From the NCBI GenBank assembly GCA_024643945.1, contig JAHELX010000182.1:451-9922 (forward strand): 9,472 nucleotides of DNA. Direction: 5' to 3'. The translations under genes were made by a program, and so were the position numbers. The notes under the pieces are model-generated. The model had not been told where the DNA came from and did not search any database. It saw nothing but the letters and a program-made list of their open reading frames with translations. The DNA comes from Anaerolineales bacterium. Its GTDB lineage: Bacteria; Chloroflexota; Anaerolineae; 4572-78; NAK82. Below, in pieces: positions 6,622 through 9,472 of this stretch (its first letter is position 1; every line of letters starts with the position of its first letter).

Positions 6622-7356
6622 ATGGGAAAAGTTATTTTCAACATGAGCATGTCGCTAGATGGTTTTATCGCCGGGCCGAATGACGGCCCTGGGAATGGTT
6701 TGGGGGATGGCGGTGACCGGCTCTTTAAGTGGTACTTCAGCGGCAACACCGAGATTCCAATCTCGGATGGCAGGATGGTGCTCAAGGTCTCACCGCAGAG
6801 CGCCGAACTCCTTAGGGAGGCGGTCGAAAGGATTGGTGCGGAGGTATGGGGACAGAGAACCTTTGATATCGCCGGGGCCTGGGGCGGTCATCCCCCCATG
6901 GCGCCTTGTTTTATTGTTACCCATACTGTCCCGCAGGAATGGGTCAGGGAAGGATCGCCATTCACCTTTGTCACCGATGGGATTGAAAGCGCCATTCGTC
7001 AGGCAAAGAAAGCCGCAGGGGACAAGAATGTCGCCGTATGCACCGCGAGTATCCTACAGCAATGCCTCAACGCGGGACTTTTGGACGAAATACACATCAA
7101 CTTGGTACCCATCCTGCTGGGAAACGGTGTCCGGTTGTTCGACAACCTGGGTACAGAGCCAATCGAACTGGAAAGCATACGAGTGATCGAGGCCCCCGGC
7201 GTAACACACCTTGGATTCCGCGTCGTCAAGCAGGATAAAGGAGAAATGACTATGGCAGATAACGACACCAACCCTCAAGCTCAACAGCAGCTACCCGAAC
7301 CAAATCCCGACCTCAAAAGGCCGGATAACCCGAATTACGAAACCACACACAATTGA
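6622..7356 (+). CDS. Dihydrofolate-reductase-like protein (RibD C-terminal domain, YyaP/YwjB type) with an in-frame C-terminal extension
   Basis: Residues 1-203 are a RibD-C/DHFR-fold reductase: MSMSLDGFIAGPND (8-21), GDRLFKW (31-37), and LLDEIHINLVPILLGNGVRLFDNL (153-176), all characteristic of the YyaP-type subfamily. These are NADPH-type reductases whose substrates are mostly unknown. The double glycine usually preceding the ASI segment is replaced by CT (VAVCTASI, 137-144), which may weaken cofactor binding. Family proteins normally end near FRVVK (199-203). Here a 41-residue polar, Pro/Asn/Gln-rich tail follows and includes what looks like a separate small gene. ATG 6622 is chosen over 6616 and 6598 because AAGGAG (6609-6614) is seven bases upstream. 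It follows the SDR gene after 24 bases, so the two are probably co-transcribed. Confidence 0.85.
   Translation: MGKVIFNMSMSLDGFIAGPNDGPGNGLGDGGDRLFKWYFSGNTEIPISDGRMVLKVSPQSAELLREAVERIGAEVWGQRTFDIAGAWGGHPPMAPCFIVTHTVPQEWVREGSPFTFVTDGIESAIRQAKKAAGDKNVAVCTASILQQCLNAGLLDEIHINLVPILLGNGVRLFDNLGTEPIELESIRVIEAPGVTHLGFRVVKQDKGEMTMADNDTNPQAQQQLPEPNPDLKRPDNPNYETTHN
7252..7356 (+). CDS. Possible independent 34-residue polar peptide inside the reductase frame
   Basis: AAGGAG (7238-7243) stands eight bases before ATG 7252, in the same frame as the reductase. The peptide MADNDTNPQAQQQLPEPNP... to ETTHN is hydrophilic, rich in Pro, Asn and Gln, with no signal, helix or known motif, and is probably unstructured. 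Its start region copies those of the two genes before it (ribosome site followed by ATG-Axx-ATG). I suspect it was once a third, separate gene and that the reductase lost its own stop. It may now be made both fused and free. Function unknown. Confidence 0.45.
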   Translation: MADNDTNPQAQQQLPEPNPDLKRPDNPNYETTHN

Positions 7357-7422
7357 TAACTGAGCAGTATGCGAATGTAGTGCACGAAGTAGCCGGTGAC
7401 TGAGCATGGATATGCTGAATAA
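7357..7422 (+). other. Short spacer without a supported gene
   Basis: Sixty-six bases between the reductase stop and the acetyltransferase remnant. ATG 7406 opens a seven-codon ORF (MDMLNKD, TGA 7427-7429) with only a weak upstream GGTGA. It could be a gene stump or chance. No terminator or promoter is evident. Confidence 0.4.
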
Positions 7423-7617
7423 GGATTGACGCTCTGCGAGTATCTGGCGCGTCAGTTCGGAGTGCAGCAATTCATGGTTCAGCCATCGGCTCGCAACCCA
7501 CGCGCAATCCGTGCCTATGAGAAGATCGGTTTTGTAAGACTATCTCTCACGATGGAAGAGGCGCGGGCGGAGTGGGGGTCCAATGACTATTTTGATAGTG
7601 TATATATCGAGCTTTTG
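7423..7617 (+). pseudogene. C-terminal remnant of a GNAT-family N-acetyltransferase
   Basis: The frame after TAA 7420-7422 reads GLTLCEYLARQFGVQQFMVQPSARNPRAIRAYEKIGFVRLSL and then DYFDSVYIELL. The N-P-R-A-I-R-A-Y-E-K-x-G-F segment is the classic acetyl-CoA-binding motif B end of GNAT proteins, such as aminoglycoside 6'-N-acetyltransferase-like enzymes. About 100 N-terminal residues, including most of motif A, are missing, and a stop abuts the remnant, so no active enzyme can be made. After IELL the sequence passes directly into a methyltransferase remnant in another frame. The nominal start TTG 7426 has no proper ribosome site. The family call is firm; the acceptor is not known. Confidence 0.75.
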
Positions 7618-7808
7618 ATGTGGTTTTCGTTCACAACGCCATTGACTACATGACCACCTTTCAAGACTTGCGGCAGGCACTGGAGACAGCCTTTGTTCAC
7701 TGTAAACCGGGTGGTCAGGCACTGTTGGTTCCGGACCATGTCCGCGAGACTTTCCAGCCGTCTACTGACCACGGTGGCAAAGATGGCGATGGCCGAGGGC
7801 TACGCTAT
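7614..7808 (+). pseudogene. Internal fragment of a class I SAM-dependent methyltransferase
   Basis: The frame reads FDVVFVHNAIDYMTTFQDLRQALETAF, then CKPGGQALLVPDHVRETF and STDHGGKDGDGRGLRY. This is the middle of a class I methyltransferase: the 'hDAIDYM' segment after the SAM-binding strands, then the PGG turn and following strand. The N-terminal half with the SAM-binding GxGxG is missing and a stop lies at 7596-7598. Family resemblance ends abruptly at Tyr 7806-7808, and the remaining frame to 8018 is unrelated. It is joined within a few bases to the GNAT remnant on its left. It is not expected to be functional, although GTG 7620 could start a 132-residue hybrid. Confidence 0.7.
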
Positions 7809-8018
7809 AATGTGTTTGCGTTACTGTTGCCCTATCGAGACTGGCATGCCGAGGCCGGTAGACTGGCGCGGCGGCTACTACGCCACTTACAAATCCCGTC
7901 GGGAAACATCTACGAGATTGATATTACACCGATGGTGGAGACGTTCCTTCGGTCAGCCAACCTCCAAATTCAGACAAGAATATGCGTTTGGCTTGGATTA
8001 CAGGCATCAATAATATAA
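7809..8018 (+). other. Unassigned open frame downstream of the methyltransferase fragment
   Basis: The frame of the methyltransferase fragment stays open for 69 more codons (NVFALLLPYRDWHAEAGRLARRLL... to LGLQASII), and a second plus frame is open in parallel to about 8013 (containing DWRGGYYATYKSRR). I recognise neither. One may be a further gene scrap, or both may be chance. The last ~49 bases overlap the 3' end of the convergent FkbM gene. Not called as a gene. Confidence 0.3.
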
Positions 8019-8764
8019 TTCCGGCCCAGCACATAGGGGGTAGGTGTCATTGCCAGCCGAAATCCGAGCCCACTCAAATAAGCAACCGCTTGCTCTGCAT
8101 GAAAATCATTCAATGAATGTGTCTCTAACAATATGTACCCTACCCGCTGTTGAAACAATGGCACATTCGCTTCGGTTAGAATATATTTTTCTGCCCCTTC
8201 AATATCGATTTTCAATAAATCGATCCTCTCCAGCCCAGTGTGCTTTAGAAAATCTTCAAAAGAAAATGATCTGACTCTCCGAGCTGCTTTATTTGGAGTC
8301 ACCTGGAAAAATGTCGATCCCGGGATTTTCTTTGTGCCAACCATACCACTCTGATTGAAGATGGCCGCCTGAAAAGGTCGGATCGTATCATCTAGATGAT
8401 TGAGAGCAATGTTTTTTACGAGGCGCTGATAACAGTTGGGTTCCATTTCTACGGCATACACGGATTTCGGATGAAACGTCTTCGTAACCCAGATAGAATA
8501 GACACCGATGTTCGCCCCAAAATCCACCACGATGTTAATATTGGGTAGGAGGTGGGGGAGCTTTGGCAGATATCCCAGGTCTGAATAGACCTCGTAGATT
8601 GTGAACCAATCGGACGAACGTGGCTCGATGAGGAATCTCGCGTCTCCAATCTGGATTGGGAACGGCTTTTGGGCCAGCAAGAACCTGAGTAAATACCGCT
8701 TCAAGTTCAATGTATAGGTAATATATTTTTGATCTAGAAATAAGAGATTGAGCATAATCCGCAT
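7970..8764 (-). CDS. FkbM-family SAM-dependent methyltransferase
   Basis: A 264-residue protein. Motif I is VVDFGANIGVYSIW (79-92), the SAM-binding strand and loop. AVEMEPNCYQRLVKNIALN (104-122) is the acidic strand 2, and LLKIDIEGAE (183-192) is the hallmark of the FkbM (Methyltransf_21) family. Such enzymes O-methylate sugars, polyketides and surface polysaccharide units. The gene is complete and AT-richer than its neighbours. No glycosyltransferase or polysaccharide gene adjoins it, so its substrate cannot be inferred. Start: ATG 8764 is preferred over TTG 8821, because the longer form would overlap the small ORF upstream and has no better ribosome site. Neither start has a clear Shine-Dalgarno sequence, so the N-terminus is uncertain. 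Confidence 0.85.
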   Translation of the reverse strand: MRIMLNLLFLDQKYITYTLNLKRYLLRFLLAQKPFPIQIGDARFLIEPRSSDWFTIYEVYSDLGYLPKLPHLLPNINIVVDFGANIGVYSIWVTKTFHPKSVYAVEMEPNCYQRLVKNIALNHLDDTIRPFQAAIFNQSGMVGTKKIPGSTFFQVTPNKAARRVRSFSFEDFLKHTGLERIDLLKIDIEGAEKYILTEANVPLFQQRVGYILLETHSLNDFHAEQAVAYLSGLGFRLAMTPTPYVLGRNYIIDACNPSQTHILV

Positions 8765-8793
8765 GGAATGTGAGCCGCAACGGATACGGAGAA

Positions 8794-8952
8794 TTACCTT
8801 ACCCGATGACTGACCCACCAAAAGGTCAAAGCAACCAGGAGCGCAGTAAGAGCGAGAAAAATCACCGTCTCGATGGCTTGGAACGTCCAGAAGCGATCCG
8901 CAGGCTGGATCAAACGGGAAAACTGGTACCCCAGTTCCCGGAAACAGGTCAC
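8794..8952 (-). CDS. Small one-helix membrane ORF downstream of the GntR gene (possibly a C-terminal remnant)
   Basis: GTG 8952 is preceded by GGGAG (8965-8961) at eight bases. It opens a 52-residue frame, MTCFRELGYQFSRLIQPADRFWTFQAIETVIFLALTALLVALTFWWVSHRVR, written here only for its features: an amphipathic start, one strong membrane helix (about 28-47), and a basic end. The same frame is open back to 9018, reading NEPRRKYNPATSPGAKLGAV with no ATG. It may therefore be the tail of a larger protein whose start was lost or frameshifted. In YtrA-type operons membrane proteins commonly follow the regulator. Not found by a simple ATG scan; moderately supported. Confidence 0.45.
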   Translation of the reverse strand: MTCFRELGYQFSRLIQPADRFWTFQAIETVIFLALTALLVALTFWWVSHRVR

Positions 8953-9014
8953 CGATACGGCTCCCAATTTGGCACCGGGACTTGTAGCTGGGTTATATTT
9001 ACGACGCGGTTCAT
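8949..9014 (-). other. 21-codon ORF overlapping the GntR stop
   Basis: ATG 9014 overlaps the GntR stop (ATGA) and encodes MNRVVNITQLQVPVPNWEPYR, ending at TGA 8951-8949, which overlaps the GTG of the next small ORF (GTGA). The peptide has no recognisable features. It may serve only to couple translation, or it may be the displaced start of the following membrane ORF after a frameshift. Confidence 0.35.
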
Positions 9015-9424
9015 TCGCTCACCTCGGTAAGTTCTTGATGAAGTGTGGTTGTGAACAAGGCCTCGATACTCTCCCGGTCCAAACCGGCTTGTTCGGCCTC
9101 TTTGAGCCACTCCATCAACTGCTGGCGAAGGGTTTCATGGCAGGGCAAAGACGCATCTGCCAGAGAACGCTCGACAAATGTCCCTACGCCCGGACGGCTG
9201 CTCACCAGGTCCTCGAATTCAAGCTCGCGATAGGCTTTGAAAACCGTGTTGGGGTTAATGGCCAGCCTGGAAACGACTTCCCGCGCGGTGGGCAACTGGT
9301 CGCCAGGGATGAGAAAGCCAAGGCGGAGTGCTTGTTTGACCTGATGGACCAGTTGCAAGTAAAGAGGGACACCTGAGCGCGGGTCCAGGTGGAACTCAAT
9401 CGAGGTTTTGGGGGATTCAGCCAT
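9011..9424 (-). CDS. GntR-family transcriptional regulator, YtrA subfamily
   Basis: A 137-residue regulator. Residues 19-85 form the GntR winged helix-turn-helix (GVPLYLQLVHQVKQALRLG, PGDQLPTAREVVSRLAINPNTVFKAYRELE, then GVGTFV as the wing). Only about 50 helical residues follow, the short effector/dimer tail of the YtrA subfamily; FadR, HutC and MocR types have far larger C-terminal domains. YtrA regulators normally repress an adjacent ABC transporter operon, but here the downstream region holds only two very short ORFs before the FkbM gene, so the usual target appears lost or displaced. ATG 9424 is the only sensible start, although its ribosome site is weak. A dyad upstream may be its operator. 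Confidence 0.9.
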   Translation of the reverse strand: MAESPKTSIEFHLDPRSGVPLYLQLVHQVKQALRLGFLIPGDQLPTAREVVSRLAINPNTVFKAYRELEFEDLVSSRPGVGTFVERSLADASLPCHETLRQQLMEWLKEAEQAGLDRESIEALFTTTLHQELTEVSE

Positions 9425-9446
9425 ATCCAGCCAGTTTTTCTATTGT

Positions 9447-9468
9447 GCTAAATAACTACTGATATAGC
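9447..9468. promoter_or_regulatory. Possible GntR/YtrA operator (imperfect palindrome)
   Basis: GCTAAATAA... to ...TGATATAGC, 22 bases, reads as an imperfect dyad with seven of nine arm positions paired (GCTAnATnA / TnATnTAGC). It lies 22 bases before the GntR start codon, a usual place for autoregulation. The window ends just beyond, so the promoter cannot be assessed. Confidence 0.35.
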
Positions 9469-9472
9469 AGAA

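Noticed and set aside
6659..7186. Plus-strand ORF of 175 codons in another frame of the reductase gene
   Set aside because: The RibD-C motifs are all in the 6622 frame; this one has none.
8873..9376. Plus-strand ORF of 167 codons
   Set aside because: It lies mostly opposite the GntR gene; the minus strand carries recognisable domains, the plus strand none.
1..9472. CRISPR array, tRNA, rRNA or transposase
   Set aside because: No regularly spaced repeats, no tRNA-like cloverleaf and no transposase motifs were seen on either strand.

Overview
The window looks like an accessory, partly decaying stretch of a bacterial chromosome. Two ABC-2 export systems, a set of small redox-enzyme genes and two transcription regulators sit among several cut-down gene remnants. 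Bacillota-like export genes, a YtrA-type GntR regulator, a YyaP-like reductase and a perfect AGAAACC/GGTTTCT inverted repeat would fit a Chloroflexota (Anaerolineae-like) genome. That placement is an impression from gene content, not a proof. Base composition is visibly mosaic: GC-rich at the left end and in the short-chain dehydrogenase gene, near-balanced in the first ABC operon, and AT-rich in the FkbM gene.

Layout, left to right. (1) An acyltransferase-3 membrane protein enters from the left edge and carries one in-frame TGA (1-944). (2) A hairpin and a 20-codon leader that looks like the beginning of a lost ABC ATPase lead into a NatA/NatB-type exporter on the plus strand (1032-3202). 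(3) Convergent to it is a minus-strand operon, read tetR > BcrA/LanF-type ATPase > BcrB/LanE-type permease (5603 down to 3243). Its genes overlap, and a promoter with a palindromic operator lies just upstream of tetR. (4) A 358-base gap rich in hairpins separates tetR from a plus-strand set: a short-chain dehydrogenase that lacks its cofactor-binding segment, a RibD-C/DHFR-like reductase, and a 34-residue peptide fused in frame to the reductase (5962-7356). (5) Remnants of a GNAT acetyltransferase and of a SAM methyltransferase are butt-joined (7423-7808). (6) An apparently intact FkbM-type methyltransferase lies on the minus strand. (7) At the right end, a GntR/YtrA-type regulator on the minus strand is followed by a very short ORF and a one-helix membrane ORF.

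The two ABC systems probably each export or clear a hydrophobic or peptide compound. The minus-strand one is probably autoregulated by its TetR protein. I see no CRISPR array, no transposase and no rRNA or tRNA. The most distinctive feature is the repeated pattern of intact ribosome sites and starts followed by abrupt loss of gene bodies. This suggests repeated small deletions, or less likely a chimeric assembly. I do not see a convincing new multi-gene system; the best leads are the structured 5750-5935 region, the truncated dehydrogenase, and the triplicated start module.
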